A stretch of 64,000 nucleotides of DNA from Paraburkholderia elongata (GCF_013177735.1 NZ_WOEZ01000210.1:124001-188000); one strand, 5' to 3'; shown: positions 24,795 to 34,362, numbered from the stretch's first letter. Notes: a model not told the origin generated them from the letters alone. Numbers and translations are program-made.

Positions 24795-25255
24795 CCGCGC
24801 AACTCCGCCGCTGCACGCTGGATCGCACGGACGATTCGGTTGTGCGCGCCGCACCGGCATTTCTGTCCGACTAGCTCGCTCCGTATGGTTGCCGGGTCAG
24901 GATCGGGAATTCGCTCCAGCAGCGCTTTTGCGGTCATCAACATCCCACTCGAGCAATAGCCGCACTGTGCGGCCTGCTCAGCGAGGAAGGCCTTCTGCAA
25001 CGCATGCAGCCGTTCACCATGGCCCAGGCCTTCAATCGTGGTCACGTGAGCCGCGCCTACCGCACCGACCGGAAAAACACATGAGCGCGTCGCATCGTTG
25101 CCGACCATAACCGTGCATGCGCCACACTGCGCCTCGCCGCAGCCGAACTTTGGACCGTTCAACTGGAGATCGTTGCGCAGCACGTAGAGCAGTGGGGTAT
25201 CAGCTGCTACGGTCAGAAGGTGTCGCTTGCCATTCACCGCGATCGAAATGCCCAT
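24791..25255 (-). CDS. IorA-like [2Fe-2S] subunit
   Basis: 154 residues with two [2Fe-2S] sites: the plant-ferredoxin type GCGEAQCGACTVMV and the all-helical site CGYCSSGM plus CRCG (here KCRCGAHNRIVRAI). It passes electrons from the molybdenum subunit, whose gene starts inside its stop codon. The length matches isoquinoline oxidoreductase and nicotinate dehydrogenase small subunits. Co-export with the Tat-leader large subunit is expected since it has no leader itself. Confidence 0.93.
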   Translation of the reverse strand: MGISIAVNGKRHLLTVAADTPLLYVLRNDLQLNGPKFGCGEAQCGACTVMVGNDATRSCVFPVGAVGAAHVTTIEGLGHGERLHALQKAFLAEQAAQCGYCSSGMLMTAKALLERIPDPDPATIRSELVGQKCRCGAHNRIVRAIQRAAAELRG

Positions 25256-25394
25256 GTCATCTCCCTTGAATTCCTATCCCTGGTGCTTTTTTGTGGATCA
25301 GCCCCGCGCAGAAACCTTCATCGCGAATTCTATTTTTACATTAGCAATACTAATCTAACGATCGAGAGATTCTCTCCGGTTTCATCGTGACCAG

Positions 25395-26768
25395 CTAACA
25401 CTCGACGCAATCGATCCGATCTCTCACCGAGACACGGCTGAGGAAAACAAGCATCAGACACGATGCTAGTGCGGGCACCGCGGCCGCGACAAACAACGCA
25501 GTATTCGACCACTGCAGTTTGATCAGTTGTCCGGCAAGTACAGGACCGATAATTGAACCCGCCCGGCCGATTCCCAGACTCCAGCCAACCCCGGTTGCCC
25601 GCAGCGAGGTTGGATAGAGTGTCGCGGTCAACGCGTTGACCGCCGGCTGCCCGCCTACAATGCAGATCCCACTAATCAGCACGACGGCATAGCGTAATCC
25701 CGTCGATAGATCAGGGAGACCGACGGATGCGACCGAAAATGTCGCCACCAGAAAGCTGAGCGCCAAGACCCGATAGAAGCCGAAACGGTCCATCAACGGG
25801 CCCAGCAGCAGCGCACCCGCAGTACCGCCGATCTGCAATGAGGTACCGATGAGCACAGCCGTGGACACCCCGTGGCCGACTCGCAAGGAAAGCATCGGAA
25901 GCCAGTTCGACAGGAAAAAGAGATCAAGCAGGTTCGCGAAGTTGATACCCCATAGCAACAGCGTAGTCGTGCCGCGGCCATGGCGAAAGAGCTCGCCAAC
26001 TGAGGCCTTCGCTTGCCGCTGCCCATGAACGGCAAAGCGGGTCGCGGGTCCCACCTGGACGTTCGGCGCGATTCGCCCAAGCCACTGAGCAATCCTTTCC
26101 GGGCTGCGCTGTTTGATCACCAGCAACTGGAGCGATTCTGGCAGATACCTGGCCATCGCGACGGCAATGACCAGCGGCAATATGCCTCCAACGAGGAACA
26201 CCGACCTCCAGCCCATCGACGGGAGCAGGGTTGCGCAGAGAAGCCCTCCCGCGATTGCCCCACCCGTAAAGCCACACGAGACCCATGTCATCAGCGACGC
26301 CCGATGTTTCTGCGGACTGTACTCGCTGACCAGCGCGATAGCGTTACCCATCACGCCACCGATACCGAAACCGGTCAAGAAACGAATGACAAGAAACTCC
26401 GGCACCGTCTGAACCAGGGTGGTACCGAGCATGCATAGCCCATAGAAGACGGTCGCTCCGATCAGCACCGGCCGGCGCCCCGCCCGATCGGCCATGGCAC
26501 CGAGAACGATGGAGCCCACGAGCATCCCCAGCAAGCCGGCGCCGAAAATGGGGCCGAGCTCGGCCGGGCTGATGCCCCACGCCCGGACAATCGCCGGTGC
26601 GACAAAACCCATTGTCTGCACGTCGAACCCATCCATCACCACCGAGCAACCGATCATTACCATGATCCATTTCTGGAAGGTGCTCAGTGGCTGGCTATCG
26701 ATCAGCGCGCCAATGTCGACGATCGAAGCAGGCGCCTCTTCCACTCGCTGCGCAGTATCGGGGGTCAC
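25395..26768 (-). CDS. MFS transporter, aromatic acid:H+ symporter type
   Basis: 457 residues with 12 predicted membrane helices. The N-terminal VVMDGFDVQTMGFVAPAI is the DGxD aromatic-acid symporter signature, and MADRAGRRPVLIGATVF is the loop 2-3 MFS motif. It lies between the IorAB-like genes and the aldehyde dehydrogenase gene, 22 bases after the latter, and most likely imports the hydroxybenzoate used by this operon. Confidence 0.92.
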   Translation of the reverse strand: MTPDTAQRVEEAPASIVDIGALIDSQPLSTFQKWIMVMIGCSVVMDGFDVQTMGFVAPAIVRAWGISPAELGPIFGAGLLGMLVGSIVLGAMADRAGRRPVLIGATVFYGLCMLGTTLVQTVPEFLVIRFLTGFGIGGVMGNAIALVSEYSPQKHRASLMTWVSCGFTGGAIAGGLLCATLLPSMGWRSVFLVGGILPLVIAVAMARYLPESLQLLVIKQRSPERIAQWLGRIAPNVQVGPATRFAVHGQRQAKASVGELFRHGRGTTTLLLWGINFANLLDLFFLSNWLPMLSLRVGHGVSTAVLIGTSLQIGGTAGALLLGPLMDRFGFYRVLALSFLVATFSVASVGLPDLSTGLRYAVVLISGICIVGGQPAVNALTATLYPTSLRATGVGWSLGIGRAGSIIGPVLAGQLIKLQWSNTALFVAAAVPALASCLMLVFLSRVSVRDRIDCVEC

Positions 26769-26790
26769 TATTCACCTCGCTGTGTTTGAT

Positions 26791-28260
26791 CTAGAACGGA
26801 TAAGCCGGAAGATCGTCGCGGCTCGTCACCCACTGCCATTCGGTGAACTGGTCCGCGTTGGTCAGGGTGCTGTAGTTATGCCCGTTGCCGGACAAACCCA
26901 GACCGCCCATCGGACCAAACACCTCGTGATTGACCGTCTGATCATTGATGTGGATGATGCCGGCGTGCAGTCGGTCCGCGATCCGCCGGGCTCGGCGCAA
27001 ATCGGAAGAAGCCACTGCCGCAACCAGGCCGTACTGGTTCTGATTGGCCAACGAAACCGCTTCGTCATCGTTCTTGAACACGGTCACTGCGGCGACGGGA
27101 CCGAAGATCTCTTCCTCGAACGCAGGCATTCCCGGCGCGACGTCTACCATGACGGTCGGTTTATAAAACAGCCCGTCGCGGGACCCACCGGCGAGAATCT
27201 TCGCGCCCTTGCTTGCCGAGTCCGCTACGATGCGATCGACGTTTGCGGCCTGCCGTTCATTGATGATGGGACCAAGATGGAAATCGCCTTTGAAAGGGTC
27301 GCCAACCGATAGCGCCTTGGCGCGCCGCACGAGGCTTTCAATGTATGCGTCAGCAATGCTTTCATGAACGAGATGCCGGCCTGCGGACATGCAGACTTGC
27401 CCCTGATGCAAAAACGATCCCCACGCCCCAGCGCTCGCCGCAGCTTCGACATCGACGTCGTCAAGCACGATGTAGGGATTCTTGCCGCCGAGCTCGAGGC
27501 TCGCTCGCTTGAGCAAGCCGCCCGCTACGGCGCCGATCGCCTGCCCAACCCGCGTGGATCCCGTGAAGCTGATCATGTTGACAAGAGGATCCCGGACCAG
27601 CACGTCACCGGTTTCCGCACCACCGGGAAGCACGTGGAACAGCCCCTCGGGCAGACCCGCAGCCTCGAATAGCCGCGCATACAGGACACCGCCGCAGACC
27701 GGCGTTTGAGGATCGGGCTTGAGTAGCACTGCGTTGCCGGTGGCCAGCGCCGGTGCGATGGCTCGCGCCGCCAGGATGAACGGGGAATTCCACGGAGTAA
27801 TGACGCCGACCACGCCCATCGGAATTCTGCGCGCTACGCTATGCCGCCCCTTCACGTCGCTTGCCGTGATCGCCCCGGATGGCTGGCTGCCTAGCGCCGC
27901 ACCTTCGAGAATCTCGCGTATCGCCAATTTCACTTCCAGCTGCCCCTTCGGCCGTATCGACCCGCTCTCGCGGACAATCTGAAGAGCGATCTCCTCTTTG
28001 TGAACCTCCAACAAACGAGCGACCTCGCGCAAAACATCCCCTCGCTGAGGCCCCGGTGTCGCGGCCCAGGCGCGTTGCGCATCCGCCGCGATCGCGGCGG
28101 CGGCCGACACGTCGGCAGCCGACGCGCAACCAATCGATCCCATTTCCGCACCGGTCGCCTTCTCGGTCACCGGGATCGTACCCGCGCCTCCGGTTTTCCA
28201 CCCGCCGCTAAAGATTTTGTTACGCCACACGTCTGCTGGTGCCAATTCAGTTACGGACAT
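26791..28260 (-). CDS. NAD(P)-dependent aldehyde dehydrogenase (benzaldehyde/salicylaldehyde type)
   Basis: 489 residues from the ATG at 28260 (GGGAGA upstream); a longer frame to 28323 is not supported. The catalytic Glu motif is LELGGKNP and the cysteine lies in HQGQVCMSAGR; WNSPFILAARAIAPALATGN and FTGSTRVGQ are the usual cofactor-site motifs. The closest functional groups oxidise aromatic aldehydes such as benzaldehyde, salicylaldehyde or vanillin. It lies 22 bases after the decarboxylase gene, so an aromatic aldehyde may be the entry compound. Confidence 0.9.
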   Translation of the reverse strand: MSVTELAPADVWRNKIFSGGWKTGGAGTIPVTEKATGAEMGSIGCASAADVSAAAAIAADAQRAWAATPGPQRGDVLREVARLLEVHKEEIALQIVRESGSIRPKGQLEVKLAIREILEGAALGSQPSGAITASDVKGRHSVARRIPMGVVGVITPWNSPFILAARAIAPALATGNAVLLKPDPQTPVCGGVLYARLFEAAGLPEGLFHVLPGGAETGDVLVRDPLVNMISFTGSTRVGQAIGAVAGGLLKRASLELGGKNPYIVLDDVDVEAAASAGAWGSFLHQGQVCMSAGRHLVHESIADAYIESLVRRAKALSVGDPFKGDFHLGPIINERQAANVDRIVADSASKGAKILAGGSRDGLFYKPTVMVDVAPGMPAFEEEIFGPVAAVTVFKNDDEAVSLANQNQYGLVAAVASSDLRRARRIADRLHAGIIHINDQTVNHEVFGPMGGLGLSGNGHNYSTLTNADQFTEWQWVTSRDDLPAYPF

Positions 28261-28282
28261 CAGATTTCTCCCTATCCCCGTA

Positions 28283-29254
28283 TCATTCAAGCTCGAATAG
28301 ACGCCGGGCATTCTCGCGTCCAATCTTCACGCGATCAGTTTCGCTGATCGAGCATGTGTCGAACCACTGGGACGCCTCGTCATGCGTTTCGAACGGGTAG
28401 TCGACCGAGTACATGATTCGGTCACTGCCAACCTCCAGCATCGTGGACAGAAGCGTCTGCGTTCTGAAATTCCCGCTCGTCGTGACGTAGACGTTCTCCC
28501 TGAGATATTCGCCCACGCTGCGCTTGCAGGGCAGTCCTCGTGGCGCCTTTTGGAGAATGTGGTCGACACGCCAGACGTTGAACGGAATCCCCTCGCCGAG
28601 ATGGCCAAGAATCATCTGCAACCCGGGATGGTGGTCGAAGAGACCTGACGTCATCAGTCTCAGTGCGTGAATACTCGTTTCGACCGCGAACGCCCAGGTC
28701 GCTGCGGTCAGCCATGGAAAACCGTCATAGATCGGTTCACGGGATGGCAACGGATCCCGAGGATGCATATAGAAAGGTTTGCCGAGTGCCGCCGCGCTCG
28801 CCCAGAAATCGGCGTACTGCGGAGCGTCGTAGTACACGACATTTTCCGCATCGCCCACCTGGGAAAATCCATTCACCATGAAGCCATGGAATCCGAAATC
28901 CTTCACGGTGCGCTCGAGTTCACGTGCCGCCGCTTCGGGGTCCTGCATTGGCAACGCGGCGAATCCACCCAGGCGAGACGGATGACGGGCAACATGTTCA
29001 GCGAGGACATCATTGGCCCGCCTCGCAACATCAATGGCTTCCTTTACATTCGGGATGCCCTGGATACCAGGCGAGTTGAGCGACAGGATCGAATACTCGG
29101 TTCCGCCCTGCTCCATGCGCTCGAGTCGCTGCTGCTCAATGTCCATCAGATTGGACTTCAGCATTTCCCAAACAGCGGCAGGCGCATAAATTTTCGACTG
29201 CTCGATAGTGAGGTCTATCGCAAAGTGTTCTTCAAGCGCAATCTTGTTTCTCAT
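28283..29254 (-). CDS. Gamma-resorcylate/dihydroxybenzoate decarboxylase-like protein
   Basis: 323 residues from the ATG at 29254, preceded by GGAG. With this start the Zn ligands fall where they do in gamma-resorcylate decarboxylase: Glu8 and His10 (ALEEHFAI), His164 (FYMHPRDPLP), His218 (GHLGEG) and Asp285 (YSVDYPFE). SLNSPGIQGIP and TTSGNFRTQTL are also typical. The family removes CO2 reversibly from 2,6- or 2,3-dihydroxybenzoate, without a cofactor other than metal. It is first in the minus-strand operon, directly behind a tandem operator at 29343-29388. Confidence 0.88.
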   Translation of the reverse strand: MRNKIALEEHFAIDLTIEQSKIYAPAAVWEMLKSNLMDIEQQRLERMEQGGTEYSILSLNSPGIQGIPNVKEAIDVARRANDVLAEHVARHPSRLGGFAALPMQDPEAAARELERTVKDFGFHGFMVNGFSQVGDAENVVYYDAPQYADFWASAAALGKPFYMHPRDPLPSREPIYDGFPWLTAATWAFAVETSIHALRLMTSGLFDHHPGLQMILGHLGEGIPFNVWRVDHILQKAPRGLPCKRSVGEYLRENVYVTTSGNFRTQTLLSTMLEVGSDRIMYSVDYPFETHDEASQWFDTCSISETDRVKIGRENARRLFELE

Positions 29255-29342
29255 TGATCTGCTCCAATTCAACTCGTCGCAACCTCATCTGCAAAAGGAA
29301 GATGAGGGGCGTCACATGGGTTTGTCTCGGGTAGTACGATAC

Positions 29343-29388
29343 TTGATTTTTCAAATACATGCGTCAGACTGTACTTGATTTTTCAAGT
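29343..29388. promoter_or_regulatory. Tandem TTGA-N4-TCAA operator
   Basis: Two palindromes, TTGATTTTTCAA at 29343-29354 and the extended ACTTGA-TTTT-TCAAGT at 29373-29388, have centres 32 bp apart. The same pair with about the same spacing stands before the MarR gene at 37919. It lies about 90 bases before the decarboxylase start, in an AT-rich promoter region, and is the likely control point of the 18-29 kb operon. Confidence 0.65.
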
Positions 29389-29418
29389 ATATGTACCCCG
29401 TGTAAACCCTCTGCCGAT

Positions 29419-29476
29419 TGACGATCTTGAACAATCCAAAGCGACCAGAAGAACTGAAAAAGCAATTCCCTTAAAC
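29419..29476 (+). pseudogene. MarR gene 5' remnant
   Basis: The bases coding for the start of the MarR protein at 37919 recur here with few changes (GACGATCTTGAAC, AAGCGACCAGAAGAACTG, AAAGCAATTCCCTT) and then end. Together with the operators just upstream this is a truncated copy of a MarR gene and its promoter. Confidence 0.75.
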
Positions 29477-29484
29477 CGATACTC

Positions 29485-29775
29485 GACGACGAATTACGGA
29501 CACTGATCCAGCCGTTGCTGCCACCGCCAAAACCTCGGCGGCCCCGGTATCCCGGGCGCAAACCGCTAGACGCTCGCGTTGATCCTGACCGGTGCCAACC
29601 GCCATGACGTCACGCAACTGCTGCTTCTGATCGACGCCATTCCGCCGATTCGTGGCAAGCGTGGCCGACCGCTGTCGAGCTCAGTTAAGCGATGCCAGGC
29701 GGCAAGACGATCGCCGCGCCAACGTAACAGCGCCACAGGCAAGGGCATTGCACTTTGGTTCCCGTATGAATGTTG
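29485..29775 (+). pseudogene. IS5-family transposase remnant with internal deletion
   Basis: The frame reads LIQPLLPPPKPRRPRYPGRK, the N-terminal signature of IS5-type transposases, then jumps directly to LTGANRHDVTQLLLLIDAIP and RGKRGRPL from the central region. The part between and the C-terminal catalytic end are missing. It has truncated the MarR copy beside it. Confidence 0.8.
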
Positions 29776-29878
29776 CACTTACGGAAACAATCCGTTGTGC
29801 AGAGGGAGCGTATATGGTCCGTTGTTTGCCATTACCATTTGCGGGTTCCGAATACACCTCAATGCCTGAAGGAGCGTC

Positions 29879-30658
29879 ATGGACCTTGCCTCAATCCGCC
29901 AATCCGCTTTCGCGATGCCCGTTCACAATCCTGCGTACCCGCGACCGCCGTTTCGCTTCCTCAATCGCGAGTACTTCATCATTTCGTACGAGACGGACTC
30001 CGATGCGCTGCGCGCGGTCGTGCCGGAGCCGTTGCGGCCAGAAAACGCTCTCGTGCATTACGAATTCATTCGGATGCCAGACTCGTCCGGATTCGGCGAC
30101 TACACGGAGAGCGGACAGGTTATTTCCGTGCGCGACCCGCAAGGCAGGCTAGGCAACTACACGCATTCGATGTACCTCGATGACGAGGGTCCCATTGCCG
30201 GTGGCAGAGAGATTTGGGGTTTTCCGAAAAAACTTGCGCGGCCGCGCCTGACCATCGACGGCAACGACACGCTGCTCGGCACGCTCGACTATGGCACGCA
30301 GCGCATCGCAACCGGCACGATGGGCTACAAGCACCAGACGCTCGATATCGAAACTGAACGAAAGAAGCTTGCGGACACACCGAATTACCTGCTGAAGGTG
30401 ATTCCGCACGTCGATGGCTCCGCCCGCATCTGTGAACTGGTGCGCTTCTACCTGCGAGACGTTATGGTGCTCGGCGCATGGGGCGGTCCGGCGGCGCTTG
30501 ACCTGCATCCGCATGCGCTCGCGCCGATCGCCGATCTGCCTGTCAAACGCGTGGTGGGCGCACGGCACGTGATCGCCAACCTCACACTGGATATCGGCGA
30601 AGTCGCGTTCGACTATCTGGCGTCCGTCGATACGATGAAGCTCGCAGCCAATCTTTAA
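29879..30658 (+). CDS. adc: Acetoacetate decarboxylase
   Basis: 259 residues, the usual length. The Schiff-base lysine pair is in GREIWGFPKKLARP (Lys117/118, equivalent to Lys115/116 of the clostridial enzyme), and PLRPENALVHYEF is also typical. It converts acetoacetate to acetone and CO2. It is followed after 22 bases by a 3-hydroxybutyrate dehydrogenase gene and then a patatin gene; this trio suggests ketone-body or PHB turnover. GAAGGAG precedes the ATG. Confidence 0.93.
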   Translation: MDLASIRQSAFAMPVHNPAYPRPPFRFLNREYFIISYETDSDALRAVVPEPLRPENALVHYEFIRMPDSSGFGDYTESGQVISVRDPQGRLGNYTHSMYLDDEGPIAGGREIWGFPKKLARPRLTIDGNDTLLGTLDYGTQRIATGTMGYKHQTLDIETERKKLADTPNYLLKVIPHVDGSARICELVRFYLRDVMVLGAWGGPAALDLHPHALAPIADLPVKRVVGARHVIANLTLDIGEVAFDYLASVDTMKLAANL

Positions 30659-30680
30659 GCCCTGCCAGGAAGGAACATTT

Positions 30681-31463
30681 ATGTCATTGAACAACAAAGT
30701 CGCCGTCGTCACCGGCGCGGCAAGCGGTATTGGCGAGCAATGCGCACGCAAGCTCGCGAGCCTCGGCGCAGCCGTCGTCATCGCCGATCTGAATCTGGAG
30801 AATGCGCAGAAGGTCGCGTCGAGCATCATCGAAGCAGGCGGAAAGGCGCTGGCGGTCGCAATGGACGTGACGAACGAAGATGCGGTCAACCGCGGCATCG
30901 AGCGCGTGGTCGAAGAGTTCGGCGGTATCGATGTGCTGGTGTCGAACGCCGGCATCCAGATTGTCAATCCAATTGAAGAATATGCATTCGCAGACTGGAA
31001 GAAAATGCTCGCAATCCACCTGGATGGCGCATTCCTCACGACCCGGGCGGCGATCAGGCACATGTACGCGGCCGGGCGCGGCGGTTCGATCGTGTACATG
31101 GGTTCGGTGCACTCGCATGAGGCATCAAAGCTGAAGTCGGCGTACGTGACCGCCAAGCACGGGCTGCTCGGACTCGCGCGCGTGGTCGCGAAGGAAGGTG
31201 GACCGCGCGGGGTTCGCGCAAACGTCGTATGTCCGGGCTTCGTTCGCACACCGCTCGTCGACAAGCAGATTCCCGAGCAGGCCAAAGCACTCGGCATCTC
31301 CGAAGCCGACGTGGTGAAGAACGTGATGCTGAAGGAAACGGTCGACGGCGAATTCACGACGGTCGAAGACGTCGCGAATACGGTTGCGTTCCTCGCGGGC
31401 TTCGAGTCGGCCGCCCTCACCGGGCAGTCGATCATCGTCAGCCACGGCTGGTCCATGCACTGA
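30681..31463 (+). CDS. bdhA: 3-hydroxybutyrate dehydrogenase (SDR family)
   Basis: 260 residues. The NAD-binding motif TGAASGIG is at 11-18, NNAG appears as SNAG, and the catalytic set is Ser142, Tyr155 and Lys159 (YVTAKHG). The C-terminal part (KQIPEQAKALGISEADVVKN and LKETVDGEFTTVEDVA) is specific for bacterial D-3-hydroxybutyrate dehydrogenases. It interconverts 3-hydroxybutyrate and acetoacetate, the substrate of the preceding gene's product. AAGGAA lies upstream of the ATG. Confidence 0.93.
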   Translation: MSLNNKVAVVTGAASGIGEQCARKLASLGAAVVIADLNLENAQKVASSIIEAGGKALAVAMDVTNEDAVNRGIERVVEEFGGIDVLVSNAGIQIVNPIEEYAFADWKKMLAIHLDGAFLTTRAAIRHMYAAGRGGSIVYMGSVHSHEASKLKSAYVTAKHGLLGLARVVAKEGGPRGVRANVVCPGFVRTPLVDKQIPEQAKALGISEADVVKNVMLKETVDGEFTTVEDVANTVAFLAGFESAALTGQSIIVSHGWSMH

Positions 31464-31473
31464 GAGGCCACGT

Positions 31474-32727
31474 ATGCGCAGCGATCCAAAGAGAATAAAC
31501 GGGCAGTCGGAAGCGTTTGTGCTGCCGCACTACGACGAAATTGCGCTGGTGCTTCAGGGCGGCGGTGCACTCGGCTCCTATCAGGCCGGTGTGGTCGAAG
31601 GTCTGGTCGAAGCGGGTGTACAGCCGCAACGGATCGCAGGCGTCTCGATCGGCGCGCTGAACACCGCGATCATCGCCGGCAACGCGCCCGAGAACCGCGT
31701 CGATGCGCTACGCGGCTTCTGGGACTCGATCTGCCATCCACTCGACTGGGCAGGCAGCATCGGCTCATGGGCGCTGCCCGGACTCGGCATGCACGATCTG
31801 GCGCGCAAGTGGGCGAGCATGTGGGCAGCCGGCCGGGCGCTCACCGAGGGGCAGCCGGGCTTCTTCGCGCCGCGCTTTCCGTTGCCCGTGGCAGGTCTCG
31901 GCAGGCGAAGCCCGAGCGCGGTGAGCTATTACGATACGGCCGCGCTGAAAGCGACGCTGCTGAAATTCGCGGACTTCGATCGCATCAACGACGGCGATAT
32001 CCGCGTCTCGGTAGGTGCCGTCAACGTGCGGACAGGCAATCTGTGCTACTTCGACAACACGAAGATGCGTCTCGAGCCGGAGCATTTCACGGCTTCGGGG
32101 GCACTGCCGCCGGGCTTTCCGGCAGTCGAGATCGACGGCGAGTACTACTGGGACGGCGGCCTCGTTTCGAACACGCCGCTCACCGAGGTGCTTCGCGATG
32201 CGGAAAACAAGGATACGCTGGTCTTCCAGGTTGACCTGTGGAGCGCGCGAGGGAACGTTCCCGGCGACTTCCTCGATGTCTCCGAGCGCGCCAAGGACAT
32301 CCAGTACTCGAGCCGTTCGCGCGCAATCACGAGCATGCTGGCGGAACGGCAGAAGCACGCTCGCTTCATCAAGGAACTCCTGCAGCATGTTCCGTCCGCG
32401 CTGATTAAATCGAACCCGATGTTTCGTCACGCCCAATGCGTCGCCAACGGCAGCGCGATCAACGTGGTCCATCTGATCTACAAGAACAAGCCCTATGAGG
32501 GGCACTACAAGGACTACGAATTCAGCGTCGACACGATGAAGGAGCACTGGGAAAGCGGGCTTGAAGACATTCGCGCCTCCTTCTCTCATCGGGACTGGTT
32601 CGATGTGCCGAGTCGCGAGCAGGGGTTCGTAACACACGACGTGCATCGCCCCGCCCGTTCGGTGCCGGAGGCCGAGCGGGACAGGCTTGAAATTGCCGGC
32701 GAAACTGATAGAAAGGCCGCGGCGTAA
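31474..32727 (+). CDS. Patatin-like phospholipase with DUF3734-type C-terminus
   Basis: 417 residues from the ATG at 31474, ten bases after the dehydrogenase stop. The patatin oxyanion loop LQGGGALGSYQAGVV, the nucleophile elbow GVSIGALN and the catalytic Asp in YYWDGGLVSNTPL are complete, so the protein should be active. The C-terminal part (YKDYEFSVDTMKEHWESGLE) fits DUF3734. Cytosolic lipases of this type recur next to hydroxybutyrate dehydrogenase in Burkholderiales; PHB granule or lipid turnover is inferred. Confidence 0.9.
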   Translation: MRSDPKRINGQSEAFVLPHYDEIALVLQGGGALGSYQAGVVEGLVEAGVQPQRIAGVSIGALNTAIIAGNAPENRVDALRGFWDSICHPLDWAGSIGSWALPGLGMHDLARKWASMWAAGRALTEGQPGFFAPRFPLPVAGLGRRSPSAVSYYDTAALKATLLKFADFDRINDGDIRVSVGAVNVRTGNLCYFDNTKMRLEPEHFTASGALPPGFPAVEIDGEYYWDGGLVSNTPLTEVLRDAENKDTLVFQVDLWSARGNVPGDFLDVSERAKDIQYSSRSRAITSMLAERQKHARFIKELLQHVPSALIKSNPMFRHAQCVANGSAINVVHLIYKNKPYEGHYKDYEFSVDTMKEHWESGLEDIRASFSHRDWFDVPSREQGFVTHDVHRPARSVPEAERDRLEIAGETDRKAAA

Positions 32728-33138
32728 TCTGTAACGCAGCGCTCAGATTTGCCGATACTTCTCGACTACAGATCGACTTCACAAATACAAAACGCATCAG
32801 GCACAAGCGATCCCGGCAAGTATCGGCGATCCCATGGAAACGATCATCGGCCAGTTTGTAAGCGCACTTTCCCGCTTTTCGCTACAATTTTCCAGATTTG
32901 CAGAAAGAGGAACAATCTAACCTCGGCAGCGCTCTTCAGGCTTTCAATTCCGTCTGCCTGGTTTCAAACCCCGCAGTGCTTGAATGAGATCGCCCGTAGC
33001 CGCGACTTGAAGCGGAAAGCGTGGAGTGGAAAGGATATGCAAAGGAAAGTTAAGGACCATGCGGACTTGCGTTTCTTGTGACAATTGCGTGAGTCGCTTG
33101 CCGTCAGATGCACAGCGGGCGGCCAGGAGCAGTACACG
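32728..33138. other. Intergenic region before the hopanoid genes
   Basis: No coding signal is convincing in these 411 bases. The sequence is moderately AT-rich near 32870-32940, where a promoter for the plus-strand hopanoid genes could lie, but no clear -35/-10 pair stands out. Confidence 0.4.
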
Positions 33139-34362
33139 ATGACGGCCCATTTGCTGTGGGCTTGCCAATGGGTGCTGATGACTGTGTGTTGTTTTGCCGT
33201 GATTTATGGCGTTTTTGCTGCTTTAGCCACGCCTGTCTTTGGCTCGGAGCGAAGCGGCGACGCGCCCATTGGCGTGTCTCGACCGGTTCCCGCCGTCAGC
33301 GTGCTAAAACCGCTGCGCGGCGCTGAGCCTCGGCTGTATGAAAATCTCGCCACGTTTTGTGAGCAGACACATCCGTGCTTTCAACTGCTGTTTGGTGTGT
33401 CGTCGCCCCGCGATCCGGCGATTGCCATCGTTCGGCGTTTGCAGGCGGCCTATCCGCACGTCGATATAGCGCTTGCGGTCAATGCAAGCGTGCATGGCAG
33501 CAACCTTAAGGTCAGTAATCTGATCAACATGGCTGGTCTGGCGCGGCATGACATCATTGTGATCGCCGATAGCGACATCGCTGTCGAACCAGACTACCTG
33601 AAGACGGTTTCAGCCCCGCTTGCTGATCCGTCGGTAGGGGTTGTCACCTGCCTTTATCGTGCACAGGGTGTCGGCGGCTTCTGGCCGCGCGTCGGCGCGC
33701 TTTTCATCAATGAATGGTTCGCGCCCTCGGTACGTGTTGCGCACGCCGGGGGCTCGCGCCGCTTTGGATTTGGCGCGACGTTGGTGCTGAGTTGCGCGAC
33801 ACTCGCCCGTATCGGCGGGTTTGCTGCGATCAAGGACTCCCTCGCGGACGACTATTGGCTTGCCGAACATGTCCGCGCTCTAGGTCTTCGCACGGTTCTC
33901 TCGGAGGTGACGGTGGCCACCGATGTTATCGAACCTACCTTCGCAACGTTGTGGCAACGCGAAACGCGTTGGTTGCGCACTATCCGGTCAGTGAACCGGC
34001 CCGGTTTCGCGAGCCTCTTTATAACCTTCACTACACCGTGGCTGCTCGCGGGCGCACTGCTCGCGCTGCATTTCCAGGCGGACTCGGGCGCCATCGTGCA
34101 TCCGTTCGCGGCTACGACGATGGCGCTCACCACGATCGTCGGTCTCATTGCGCGCGTGACGCTGCACGCGCGTAGCGCGCGTCACTCACGCTCTTTCTGG
34201 CGCGATCTTCCGCTTGTGCCGCTGCGCGACATCTTGCTGGCCGTTCAATGGTTCGCCGCTGCATTCGGTTCGAATGTGGTATGGCGTGGCGAGCGCGTGC
34301 CCGTGGACAATCGCGTTGCGCAGCCACGCCCGGGGATCATGAAAGCCTCCGATGGCAAATAA
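33139..34362 (+). CDS. hpnI: Hopanoid biosynthesis glycosyltransferase HpnI
   Basis: 407 residues from the ATG at 33139, with AGGAG about ten bases upstream. It is a family 2 glycosyltransferase of the ceramide-glucosyltransferase-like group: an N-terminal membrane helix, VSVLKPLRGAEPRLYENL, the DxD in IADSDIAVEPDYL, the second Asp in DDYW and the QRETRWLRTIR equivalent of QxxRW, then membrane helices. HpnI adds N-acetylglucosamine to bacteriohopanetetrol at the inner membrane. It starts the hpnIJKL run. Confidence 0.92.
   Translation: MTAHLLWACQWVLMTVCCFAVIYGVFAALATPVFGSERSGDAPIGVSRPVPAVSVLKPLRGAEPRLYENLATFCEQTHPCFQLLFGVSSPRDPAIAIVRRLQAAYPHVDIALAVNASVHGSNLKVSNLINMAGLARHDIIVIADSDIAVEPDYLKTVSAPLADPSVGVVTCLYRAQGVGGFWPRVGALFINEWFAPSVRVAHAGGSRRFGFGATLVLSCATLARIGGFAAIKDSLADDYWLAEHVRALGLRTVLSEVTVATDVIEPTFATLWQRETRWLRTIRSVNRPGFASLFITFTTPWLLAGALLALHFQADSGAIVHPFAATTMALTTIVGLIARVTLHARSARHSRSFWRDLPLVPLRDILLAVQWFAAAFGSNVVWRGERVPVDNRVAQPRPGIMKASDGK

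Noticed and set aside
30149..31570. 473-residue minus-strand open frame
   Set aside because: Antisense to adc and bdhA, Ser/Arg-rich and without domains.
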